Below, one piece after another: positions 1 to 11,100 of a DNA stretch of 64,000 nt. A model generated the notes under the pieces. The model made no database searches and had not been told where the DNA came from. It saw nothing but the letters and a program-made list of their open reading frames with translations. A program made the translations under genes and the position numbers. The DNA comes from CAVRXQ01 sp963831155 (lineage in GTDB: Bacteria; Actinomycetota; Acidimicrobiia; Acidimicrobiales; Bog-793): contig CAWHOY010000005.1 of the NCBI GenBank assembly GCA_963831155.1, positions 124,001 to 188,000 of the forward strand, given 5' to 3'. Every line of letters starts with the position of its first letter. Position 1 is the first letter of the stretch.

Positions 1-114
1 TCGGACCTCGAGCAGACTGTGCTCGGGATCAAGGCGCTCGGCTACACGTTCGTCTCGCCGCTAACACTGGTGGCTGGGCACCTCACTTCTGTGAGCAATG
101 CAACGAAGTACTGA
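1..114 (+). CDS. C-terminal end of a truncated gene (possibly polysaccharide deacetylase-like)
   Basis: An open frame runs from the first base to a TGA at 112-114, giving the last 37 residues of a protein whose start lies outside the window. The tail contains VLGIKALGYTFVSPL. A pattern of this kind (helix, short loop, GYTFV strand) is common at the C-terminus of NodB-type polysaccharide deacetylases, which would suit the glycosidases that follow. The fragment is too short to assign with confidence, and no catalytic motif is visible. Confidence 0.35.
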   Translation, partial: SDLEQTVLGIKALGYTFVSPLTLVAGHLTSVSNATKY

Positions 115-277
115 GCTGCCATGTTGAGGCGATGCAGATTGGTTTTTACCAGCGGTACCAACCAATCACGGTCATCGGCCCAGACCATGTCGATCGTCGG
201 TCCCCGCGGCGCTGTCCTCTTTGAAGACACGCATCGGTAGCAATGGCCGGATTACCCGATCATGCATCTGAGGCAAA

Positions 278-571
278 GTGAACCTTCGACCAATCCCTTC
301 ACATGCAGATTGCCAACCCACACAGCTCTACGGCAGCGGACGGCCAGAGCATCGGGCGCTGCTCGAGGCATGGCTCGACAGCACGAGAGCGGAAGACGAG
401 CTGTCAGCTTGGGAGGTGGCGGTTGTCGCGGCCCTGCAGGAGCAGCTGAGGCGCCTATCAGAGTTGGAACAGCTGGTCGGGCGAACTTCCGAGCTGGAGC
501 GCGCGCTTCGCTCTGCGAGCGACGAGAACAGGCAGTTGCGCCGGCGTCTGCTCAGTCATGAGCGCTGTTAA
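278..571 (+). CDS. Small coiled-coil protein of unknown function
   Basis: A 97-residue frame starts at GTG 278 and overlaps the next gene by 14 bases, an arrangement typical of translational coupling. The middle and end are rich in Leu, Glu, Arg and Gln with heptad-like spacing (ALQEQLRRLSELEQLV, then RRRLLSHERC), which predicts a coiled coil. I recognise no family and see no signal peptide or membrane segment. A competing frame at 262-561 is Arg/Ala-rich and looks like a shadow. The overlap with the secreted glycosidase suggests joint expression. Confidence 0.45.
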   Translation: MNLRPIPSHADCQPTQLYGSGRPEHRALLEAWLDSTRAEDELSAWEVAVVAALQEQLRRLSELEQLVGRTSELERALRSASDENRQLRRRLLSHERC

Positions 572-1568
572 GTCAATCCTGATGCGTAAGAGGGACTCGG
601 CAAGCGGGGGGACGCGGGTAGCGCGTCCTTTCTGGCGACTGACCTTGACGACCGCCATTGCTGCAACCTGTCTCGTCGCCTCGTGTGTCTGGTCTACCGA
701 GGTCTTCGGAGCCCAAACCAAGGTCGCCCACCGGAGGGTCCTCTACGGGCTCACCGTCGACGACATCTCGCACATCTCTTCAGCCATCGCGATGGAGCGC
801 GCGCTCCCAGAGCGCCCGACGACGCGAGTCGTCTTCGATCTCGGAGAGCCCGCCTCGTACTACCTTGGCGCCGTCCAACAGCTCCGCGGTTTGGGTGCGG
901 TGATGGGGGAGCTGCTCGATTCGTCGTATGAAAAGGCAATTACCGCCGCCAACTACCGGAATCTCGTCGAGTCGTACCTATCGCTCCTCGGCAGCAAAGT
1001 CAGCATCTGGGAAATCGGTAACGAGGTCAACGGCAATTGGACCGGTCCCTACTCGAGTGTCAAAGAGAAGCTGGTTGTCGCTTATCGTGCCGTCGCCGCC
1101 GCCCGCGGCGTCACCGCGCTTACTTTGTACGCCAACGAATATGCCCCCAATAACTGTGGCGACGGTCTGAGGGAGCTCACGCCCGTTCAATTCTCGCAGC
1201 ACTATGTGCCGGCGTTTGTTCGTGCTGGCTTGCAATATGTGTTCGAGTCGTATTACCCGACCCAGTGTGGGAATACCTTTCCTTCTGCGGCCAGGGTGAT
1301 GGCAGAGATGGAGCAGCTGCACAGGCTGTATCCGAGGGCTCTTCTTGGCTTCGGTGAAGTCGGCCTGCCGAATGCCGCAAACGGTGGTTCCGTCAACACC
1401 GCCCGTCGCGTTATGAGTTGGGCGTACGGACTGAGAATCCCGTTGTCGTATTACGTCGGGGGCTACTTCTGGTGGTACGGAGCCGAGGACCTGGTTCCGT
1501 CGAACAAGCCTCTCCACAGTTCTTTTGTCGCCGCACTTCGCGCGGAGAGTCGCGCGCTAAGCGTTTAG
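558..1568 (+). CDS. Secreted TIM-barrel glycoside hydrolase (clan GH-A-like)
   Basis: This 336-residue protein has a basic N-terminus, a hydrophobic stretch at about residues 28-44 and an Ala/Gly-rich cleavage region near 52, so it is probably exported. The strongest clue is WEIGNEVNG, with Asn155-Glu156 matching the acid/base Asn-Glu pair of clan GH-A glycosidases. A second glutamate in LLGFGEVGLPN (Glu267) sits where the nucleophile at the end of strand 7 would be. Spacing and length fit a single catalytic barrel with no carbohydrate-binding module. It resembles the exported glycosidase of exopolysaccharide clusters that trims or releases polymer, and similar logic applies to the second glycosidase at 13.3 kb. 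The exact family and substrate cannot be read from the sequence. Confidence 0.7.
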   Translation: MSAVKSILMRKRDSASGGTRVARPFWRLTLTTAIAATCLVASCVWSTEVFGAQTKVAHRRVLYGLTVDDISHISSAIAMERALPERPTTRVVFDLGEPASYYLGAVQQLRGLGAVMGELLDSSYEKAITAANYRNLVESYLSLLGSKVSIWEIGNEVNGNWTGPYSSVKEKLVVAYRAVAAARGVTALTLYANEYAPNNCGDGLRELTPVQFSQHYVPAFVRAGLQYVFESYYPTQCGNTFPSAARVMAEMEQLHRLYPRALLGFGEVGLPNAANGGSVNTARRVMSWAYGLRIPLSYYVGGYFWWYGAEDLVPSNKPLHSSFVAALRAESRALSV

Positions 1569-2149
1569 AGGCAAGTGCCTACTATTCAGCGGAATCATTC
1601 GCGCCCAGGATGTTCGGCACTGCAATGTTCAGAATTGATCAAAACCTGCGAACTCTGAGTATTGACGACATATCAATAGACATCTAGACATATTCGTCGG
1701 CGCACAGACTTTGACATTGCGCCACTAGGCACCGAGACCCGTGCCGTTCAGATGAGGTTCTTCCTGAAAGTGCGGGTGTTGGTGTTGGTGACCTTCGCTG
1801 TTTCGTACTCCTCTCGGCGTACGGCTCGATCCCTGAATGACGACCGGAATGCGGGCGAAGCACCCCGCGCTTTCCGGAACGACTTCAGGTTTGACTCGCA
1901 CCTTGCTACCGGGTATTGCAGGTTCTACACGTTGTCACGTCGACACGCCGTGTTCACGCGGCAGGCACAGATAGCGCGCCTTCGTCCTCGTAACTCGCAC
2001 TCGACGGGGATCTCTCCGTCCGCTTCGCGTCTTGGCGCGCCAGTCCGATGAAGACCCCAAAGTCCAATCGGCTGGCACGCCTGAGGCGAACACGACGTTC
2101 CGACATGTCCAGTGTTCGCTTCGTGCCACAGCACGAGAGGGGAATTGCG
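1569..2149. other. Intergenic region upstream of the giant repeat-protein gene
   Basis: This 580-base gap has no convincing gene. The part from about 1600 to 1710 is clearly more A+T-rich than its surroundings. A TTGACA-like hexamer lies at 1711-1716, but I see no good -10 box at the right distance. Frames here (for example 1752-2051) have shadow-like Arg/Ser-rich composition. It probably contains the promoter of the adhesin gene. Confidence 0.3.
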
Positions 2150-5100
2150 ATGAAGACCTTCGTGCGGATCCTTATGCCGGCGCTGATCGCGGCGATGCTC
2201 ATGTCAGCTTTCGTCGGCGTCGAGGTCGCATCCGCCGCTTTGCAGTCGGTGAAATGGGGCGCGCAAGGTGCGGCGGTCACTTATGCAGGCGGATCAACGA
2301 CGTTCACCGTCACCGTGGCTCAGGACAGCCAACACGGTGTCAGTCTCAGTCCGGGTCCTTTCAGTGGCGGACCCACTGGATTGACTTTCAGCAGTTCGCC
2401 GGCATGTGACGACGTCAACGGCAGCAATCCGTTCACCGTGACTGTGACGGTACCGACCGGAACCGCCCCCGGTACGTACAGCCTCGTAGCAACGGCTACG
2501 AGGTACAACGACTCTTCGGACTGCAGCGGCACGGTGGATGGCTCGACCCTCTCGAGCTCCGCCTCTGGGGGGGTAAATGGCACCCTCACCATCGGCCAGG
2601 CCACCCAGACGATCACCTACACCTCGACGGCGCCGAGCGGCAAGGTCTACAGCGGCTCGAACAACCAGACCTATTCAGTGACGGCCACCGGCGGAGCCTC
2701 AGGGAACGCAGTCACTTTCACGATCGACTCCTCGTCGACCTCGGGCTGCACGATCTCGGGCTCGACCGTCTCGTACGGTCTGAAGCCGGGCACCTGCGTC
2801 ATCGACGCGAACCAGACCGGCAACACCGATTACTCCGCCGCGACACAGGTCCAGCAGAGCTTCACGATCGGCCAGGCCACCCAGACGATCAACTTCACCT
2901 CGACGGCACCGAGCGGCAAGGTCTACAGCGGCTCGAACAACCAGACCTATTCAGTGACGGCCACCGGCGGAGCCTCAGGGAACGCAGTCACTTTCACGAT
3001 CGACTCCTCGTCGACCTCGGGCTGCACGATCTCGGGCTCGACCGTCTCGTACGGTCTGAAGCCGGGCACCTGCGTCATCGACGCGAACCAGACCGGCAAC
3101 ACCGATTACTCCGCCGCGACACAGGTCCAGCAGAGCTTCACGATCGGCCAGGCCACCCAGACGATCAACTTCACCTCGACGGCACCGAGCGGCAAGGTCT
3201 ACAGCGGCTCGAACAACCAGACCTATTCAGTGACGGCCACCGGCGGAGCCTCAGGGAACGCAGTCACTTTCACGATCGACTCCTCGTCGACCTCGGGCTG
3301 CACGATCTCGGGCTCGACCGTCTCGTACGGTCTGAAGCCGGGCACCTGCGTCATCGACGCGAACCAGACCGGCAACACCGATTACTCCGCCGCGACACAG
3401 GTCCAGCAGAGCTTCACGATCGGCCAGGCCACCCAGACGATCAACTTCACCTCGACGGCACCGAGCGGCAAGGTCTACAGCGGCTCGAACAACCAGACCT
3501 ATTCAGTGACGGCCACCGGCGGAGCCTCAGGGAACGCAGTCACTTTCACGATCGACTCCTCGTCGACCTCGGGCTGCACGATCTCGGGCTCGACCGTCTC
3601 GTACGGTCTGAAGCCGGGCACCTGCGTCATCGACGCGAACCAGACCGGCAACACCGATTACTCCGCCGCGACACAGGTCCAGCAGAGCTTCACGATCGGC
3701 CAGGCCATTCCGTCGGTCACGGTCACGAACAACAGCGTCTTGGCTGGTGGCAGCCTCGTCTTCACGGCTACGGTTACCGGCCCGTCCGGCGGCACCTCCC
3801 CTACGGGGACCGTCACTTGGGCGGTGACCCAGCCCGGCGGCGGGTCGGTGTCGTGCTCGTCAAGCTCTGGACCGACGGGTTCCTCGAACTCAGTCACGTA
3901 CACCTGCACGATCAACAACGCGATCGGCGGAACGTACTCAGCGACCGCCACCTACCCGGGTGACTCCAACTACAGCTCGAACTCCGGGTCGGATAACACC
4001 GCGTCCGTCGCCCAGATCATTCCGCAGGACTCGCCGAGCTCTGGCTCGACGACGACCTCTGCCTCTTCCAGCTTCACCGACCAGTTGAACCCGCAGACCT
4101 TCAACGGCCACCCCGTCACCTACACCGTGTCGACATCCGTCACTGGAATATCAGTCTCGAGCAGCGGCGCGATCAAGACGACGCAGACCTTCGGCGTAGG
4201 CACTTACACGATTTCGGGCACAGACTCAGACGGTGTTGGCGACAGCGGGACCTGGAGCTTCCAGCTCTCGGTAACGGAAACGTCGATCCTGCAAGCGGCG
4301 CCCAACTCTGGCTCGACGACGTACGGTGCCTCTTTGGGCTTCACTGACCAGCTGAACCCGCAGACCTTCAACGGCCAGCCGGTCACCTACACGGTCGTGG
4401 CGTCGGTTCCTGGCATTTCGGTCTCGAGCAGCGGCGCGATCATGACGACGAATTCATTCGTCGCAGGCACGTACACCGTCTCCGGGACCGACGCCGATGG
4501 CATCGGCGACACCGGAACGTGGAGCTACAAGCTGACGGTCAACCCCTCGAGAGCCACCGTCACTGTGACGGCGAGCTCGCCGAGCGTCACCTACGGCGAC
4601 CCGACCCCGACGATCACGGCTGGCTACTCCGGCCTGCTCGGCGGCGACACCTTCATCACCGGCGTCAGCTGCTCGACGACTTATGTCCCGGGCGACGCGG
4701 CCGGCACCTACGCGACCTCGTGCAGCGGGCCTGCTTCGACCAGTGACTACACCTCGATCAGCTACGTCGGCGGCACGCTGACGGTCAACCCCTCGAGCGC
4801 CACCGTCACTGTGACGGCGAGCTCGCCGAGCGTCACCTACGGCGACCCGACCCCGACGATCACGGCTGGCTACTCCGGCCTGCTCGGCGGCGACACCTTC
4901 ATCACCGGCGTCAGCTGCTCGACGACTTATGTCCCGGGCGACGCGGCCGGCACCTACGCGACCTCGTGCAGCGGGCCTGCTTCGACCAGTGACTACACCT
5001 CGATCAGCTACGTCGGCGGCACGCTGACGGTCAACCCCTCGAGCGCCACCGTCACTGTGACGGCGAGCTCGCCGAGCGTCACCTACGGCGACCCGACCCC

Positions 5101-8100
5101 GACGATCACGGCTGGCTACTCCGGCCTGCTCGGCGGCGACACCTTCATCACCGGCGTCAGCTGCTCGACGACTTATGTCCCGGGCGACGCGGCCGGCACC
5201 TACGCGACCTCGTGCAGCGGGCCTGCTTCGACCAGTGACTACACCTCGATCAGCTACGTCGGCGGCACGCTGACGGTCAACCCCTCGAGCGCCACCGTCA
5301 CTGTGACGGCGAGCTCGCCGAGCGTCACCTACGGCGACCCGACCCCGACGATCACGGCTGGCTACTCCGGCCTGCTCGGCGGCGACACCTTCATCACCGG
5401 CGTCAGCTGCTCGACGACTTATGTCCCGGGCGACGCGGCCGGCACCTACGCGACCTCGTGCAGCGGGCCTGCTTCGACCAGTGACTACACCTCGATCAGC
5501 TACGTCGGCGGCACGCTGACGGTCAACCCCTCGAGCGCCACCGTCACTGTGACGGCGAGCTCGCCGAGCGTCACCTACGGCGACCCGACCCCGACGATCA
5601 CGGCTGGCTACTCCGGCCTGCTCGGCGGCGACACCTTCATCACCGGCGTCAGCTGCTCGACGACTTATGTCCCGGGCGACGCGGCCGGCACCTACGCGAC
5701 CTCGTGCAGCGGGCCTGCTTCGACCAGTGACTACACCTCGATCAGCTACGTCGGCGGCACGCTGACGGTCAACCCCTCGAGCGCCACCGTCACTGTGACG
5801 GCGAGCTCGCCGAGCGTCACCTACGGCGACCCGACCCCGACGATCACGGCTGGCTACTCCGGCCTGCTCGGCGGCGACACCTTCATCACCGGCGTCAGCT
5901 GCTCGACGACTTATGTCCCGGGCGACGCGGCCGGCACCTACGCGACCTCGTGCAGCGGGCCTGCTTCGACCAGTGACTACACCTCGATCAGCTACGTCGG
6001 CGGCACGCTGACGGTCAACCCCTCGAGCGCCACCGTCACTGTGACGGCGAGCTCGCCGAGCGTCACCTACGGCGACCCGACCCCGACGATCACGGCTGGC
6101 TACTCCGGCCTGCTCGGCGGCGACACCTTCATCACCGGCGTCAGCTGCTCGACGACTTATGTCCCGGGCGACGCGGCCGGCACCTACGCGACCTCGTGCA
6201 GCGGGCCTGCTTCGACCAGTGACTACACCTCGATCAGCTACGTCGGCGGCACGCTGACGGTCAACCCCTCGAGCGCCACCGTCACTGTGACGGCGAGCTC
6301 GCCGAGCGTCACCTACGGCGACCCGACCCCGACGATCACGGCTGGCTACTCCGGCCTGCTCGGCGGCGACACCTTCATCACCGGCGTCAGCTGCTCGACG
6401 ACTTATGTCCCGGGCGACGCGGCCGGCACCTACGCGACCTCGTGCAGCGGGCCTGCTTCGACCAGTGACTACACCTCGATCAGCTACGTCGGCGGCACGC
6501 TGACGGTCAACCCCTCGAGCGCCACCGTCACTGTGACGGCGAGCTCGCCGAGCGTCACCTACGGCGACCCGACCCCGACGATCACGGCTGGCTACTCCGG
6601 CCTGCTCGGCGGCGACACCTTCATCACCGGCGTCAGCTGCTCGACGACTTATGTCCCGGGCGACGCGGCCGGCACCTACGCGACCTCGTGCAGCGGGCCT
6701 GCTTCGACCAGTGACTACACCTCGATCAGCTACGTCGGCGGCACGCTGACGGTCAACCCCTCGAGCGCCACCGTCACTGTGACGGCGAGCTCGCCGAGCG
6801 TCACCTACGGCGACCCGACCCCGACGATCACGGCTGGCTACTCCGGCCTGCTCGGCGGCGACACCTTCATCACCGGCGTCAGCTGCTCGACGACTTATGT
6901 CCCGGGCGACGCGGCCGGCACCTACGCGACCTCGTGCAGCGGGCCTGCTTCGACCAGTGACTACACCTCGATCAGCTACGTCGGCGGCACGCTGACGGTC
7001 AACCCCTCGAGCGCCACCGTCACTGTGACGGCGAGCTCGCCGAGCGTCACCTACGGCGACCCGACCCCGACGATCACGGCTGGCTACTCCGGCCTGCTCG
7101 GCGGCGACACCTTCATCACCGGCGTCAGCTGCTCGACGACTTATGTCCCGGGCGACGCGGCCGGCACCTACGCGACCTCGTGCAGCGGGCCTGCTTCGAC
7201 CAGTGACTACACCTCGATCAGCTACGTCGGCGGCACGCTGACGGTCAACCCCTCGAGCGCCACCGTCACTGTGACGGCGAGCTCGCCGAGCGTCACCTAC
7301 GGCGACCCGACCCCGACGATCACGGCTGGCTACTCCGGCCTGCTCGGCGGCGACACCTTCATCACCGGCGTCAGCTGCTCGACGACTTATGTCCCGGGCG
7401 ACGCGGCCGGCACCTACGCGACCTCGTGCAGCGGGCCTGCTTCGACCAGTGACTACACCTCGATCAGCTACGTCGGCGGCACGCTGACGGTCAACCCCTC
7501 GAGCGCCACCGTCACTGTGACGGCGAGCTCGCCGAGCGTCACCTACGGCGACCCGACCCCGACGATCACGGCTGGCTACTCCGGCCTGCTCGGCGGCGAC
7601 ACCTTCATCACCGGCGTCAGCTGCTCGACGACTTATGTCCCGGGCGACGCGGCCGGCACCTACGCGACCTCGTGCAGCGGGCCTGCTTCGACCAGTGACT
7701 ACACCTCGATCAGCTACGTCGGCGGCACGCTGACGGTCAACCCCTCGAGCGCCACCGTCACTGTGACGGCGAGCTCGCCGAGCGTCACCTACGGCGACCC
7801 GACCCCGACGATCACGGCTGGCTACTCCGGCCTGCTCGGCGGCGACACCTTCATCACCGGCGTCAGCTGCTCGACGACTTATGTCCCGGGCGACGCGGCC
7901 GGCACCTACGCGACCTCGTGCAGCGGGCCTGCTTCGACCAGTGACTACACCTCGATCAGCTACGTCGGCGGCACGCTGACGGTCAACCCCTCGAGCGCCA
8001 CCGTCACTGTGACGGCGAGCTCGCCGAGCGTCACCTACGGCGACCCGACCCCGACGATCACGGCTGGCTACTCCGGCCTGCTCGGCGGCGACACCTTCAT

Positions 8101-11100
8101 CACCGGCGTCAGCTGCTCGACGACTTATGTCCCGGGCGACGCGGCCGGCACCTACGCGACCTCGTGCAGCGGGCCTGCTTCGACCAGTGACTACACCTCG
8201 ATCAGCTACGTCGGCGGCACGCTGACGGTCAACCCCTCGAGCGCCACCGTCACTGTGACGGCGAGCTCGCCGAGCGTCACCTACGGCGACCCGACCCCGA
8301 CGATCACGGCTGGCTACTCCGGCCTGCTCGGCGGCGACACCTTCATCACCGGCGTCAGCTGCTCGACGACTTATGTCCCGGGCGACGCGGCCGGCACCTA
8401 CGCGACCTCGTGCAGCGGGCCTGCTTCGACCAGTGACTACACCTCGATCAGCTACGTCGGCGGCACGCTGACGGTCAACCCCTCGAGCGCCACCGTCACT
8501 GTGACGGCGAGCTCGCCGAGCGTCACCTACGGCGACCCGACCCCGACGATCACGGCTGGCTACTCCGGCCTGCTCGGCGGCGACACCTTCATCACCGGCG
8601 TCAGCTGCTCGACGACTTATGTCCCGGGCGACGCGGCCGGCACCTACGCGACCTCGTGCAGCGGGCCTGCTTCGACCAGTGACTACACCTCGATCAGCTA
8701 CGTCGGCGGCACGCTGACGGTCAACCCCTCGAGCGCCACCGTCACTGTGACGGCGAGCTCGCCGAGCGTCACCTACGGCGACCCGACCCCGACGATCACG
8801 GCTGGCTACTCCGGCCTGCTCGGCGGCGACACCTTCATCACCGGCGTCAGCTGCTCGACGACTTATGTCCCGGGCGACGCGGCCGGCACCTACGCGACCT
8901 CGTGCAGCGGGCCTGCTTCGACCAGTGACTACACCTCGATCAGCTACGTCGGCGGCACGCTGACGGTCAACCCCTCGAGCGCCACCGTCACTGTGACGGC
9001 GAGCTCGCCGAGCGTCACCTACGGCGACCCGACCCCGACGATCACGGCTGGCTACTCCGGCCTGCTCGGCGGCGACACCTTCATCACCGGCGTCAGCTGC
9101 TCGACGACTTATGTCCCGGGCGACGCGGCCGGCACCTACGCGACCTCGTGCAGCGGGCCTGCTTCGACCAGTGACTACACCTCGATCAGCTACGTCGGCG
9201 GCACGCTGACGGTCAACCCCTCGAGCGCCACCGTCACTGTGACGGCGAGCTCGCCGAGCGTCACCTACGGCGACCCGACCCCGACGATCACGGCTGGCTA
9301 CTCCGGCCTGCTCGGCGGCGACACCTTCATCACCGGCGTCAGCTGCTCGACGACTTATGTCCCGGGCGACGCGGCCGGCACCTACGCGACCTCGTGCAGC
9401 GGGCCTGCTTCGACCAGTGACTACACCTCGATCAGCTACGTCGGCGGCACGCTGACGGTCAACCCCTCGAGCGCCACCGTCACTGTGACGGCGAGCTCGC
9501 CGAGCGTCACCTACGGCGACCCGACCCCGACGATCACGGCTGGCTACTCCGGCCTGCTCGGCGGCGACACCTTCATCACCGGCGTCAGCTGCTCGACGAC
9601 TTATGTCCCGGGCGACGCGGCCGGCACCTACGCGACCTCGTGCAGCGGGCCTGCTTCGACCAGTGACTACACCTCGATCAGCTACGTCGGCGGCACGCTG
9701 ACGGTCAACCCCTCGAGCGCCACCGTCACTGTGACGGCGAGCTCGCCGAGCGTCACCTACGGCGACCCGACCCCGACGATCACGGCTGGCTACTCCGGCC
9801 TGCTCGGCGGCGACACCTTCATCACCGGCGTCAGCTGCTCGACGACTTATGTCCCGGGCGACGCGGCCGGCACCTACGCGACCTCGTGCAGCGGGCCTGC
9901 TTCGACCAGTGACTACACCTCGATCAGCTACGTCGGCGGCACGCTGACGGTCAACCCCTCGAGCGCCACCGTCACTGTGACGGCGAGCTCGCCGAGCGTC
10001 ACCTACGGCGACCCGACCCCGACGATCACGGCTGGCTACTCCGGCCTGCTCGGCGGCGACACCTTCATCACCGGCGTCAGCTGCTCGACGACTTATGTCC
10101 CGGGCGACGCGGCCGGCACCTACGCGACCTCGTGCAGCGGGCCTGCTTCGACCAGTGACTACACCTCGATCAGCTACGTCGGCGGCACGCTGACGGTCAA
10201 CCCCTCGAGCGCCACCGTCACTGTGACGGCGAGCTCGCCGAGCGTCACCTACGGCGACCCGACCCCGACGATCACGGCTGGCTACTCCGGCCTGCTCGGC
10301 GGCGACACCTTCATCACCGGCGTCAGCTGCTCGACGACTTATGTCCCGGGCGACGCGGCCGGCACCTACGCGACCTCGTGCAGCGGGCCTGCTTCGACCA
10401 GTGACTACACCTCGATCAGCTACGTCGGCGGCACGCTGACGGTCAACCCCTCGAGCGCCACCGTCACTGTGACGGCGAGCTCGCCGAGCGTCACCTACGG
10501 CGACCCGACCCCGACGATCACGGCTGGCTACTCCGGCCTGCTCGGCGGCGACACCTTCATCACCGGCGTCAGCTGCTCGACGACTTATGTCCCGGGCGAC
10601 GCGGCCGGCACCTACGCGACCTCGTGCAGCGGGCCTGCTTCGACCAGTGACTACACCTCGATCAGCTACGTCGGCGGCACGCTGACGGTCAACCCCTCGA
10701 GCGCCACCGTCACTGTGACGGCGAGCTCGCCGAGCGTCACCTACGGCGACCCGACCCCGACGATCACGGCTGGCTACTCCGGCCTGCTCGGCGGCGACAC
10801 CTTCATCACCGGCGTCAGCTGCTCGACGACTTATGTCCCGGGCGACGCGGCCGGCACCTACGCGACCTCGTGCAGCGGGCCTGCTTCGACCAGTGACTAC
10901 ACCTCGATCAGCTACGTCGGCGGCACGCTGACGGTCAACCCCTCGAGCGCCACCGTCACTGTGACGGCGAGCTCGCCGAGCGTCACCTACGGCGACCCGA
11001 CCCCGACGATCACGGCTGGCTACTCCGGCCTGCTCGGCGGCGACACCTTCATCACCGGCGTCAGCTGCTCGACGACTTATGTCCCGGGCGACGCGGCCGG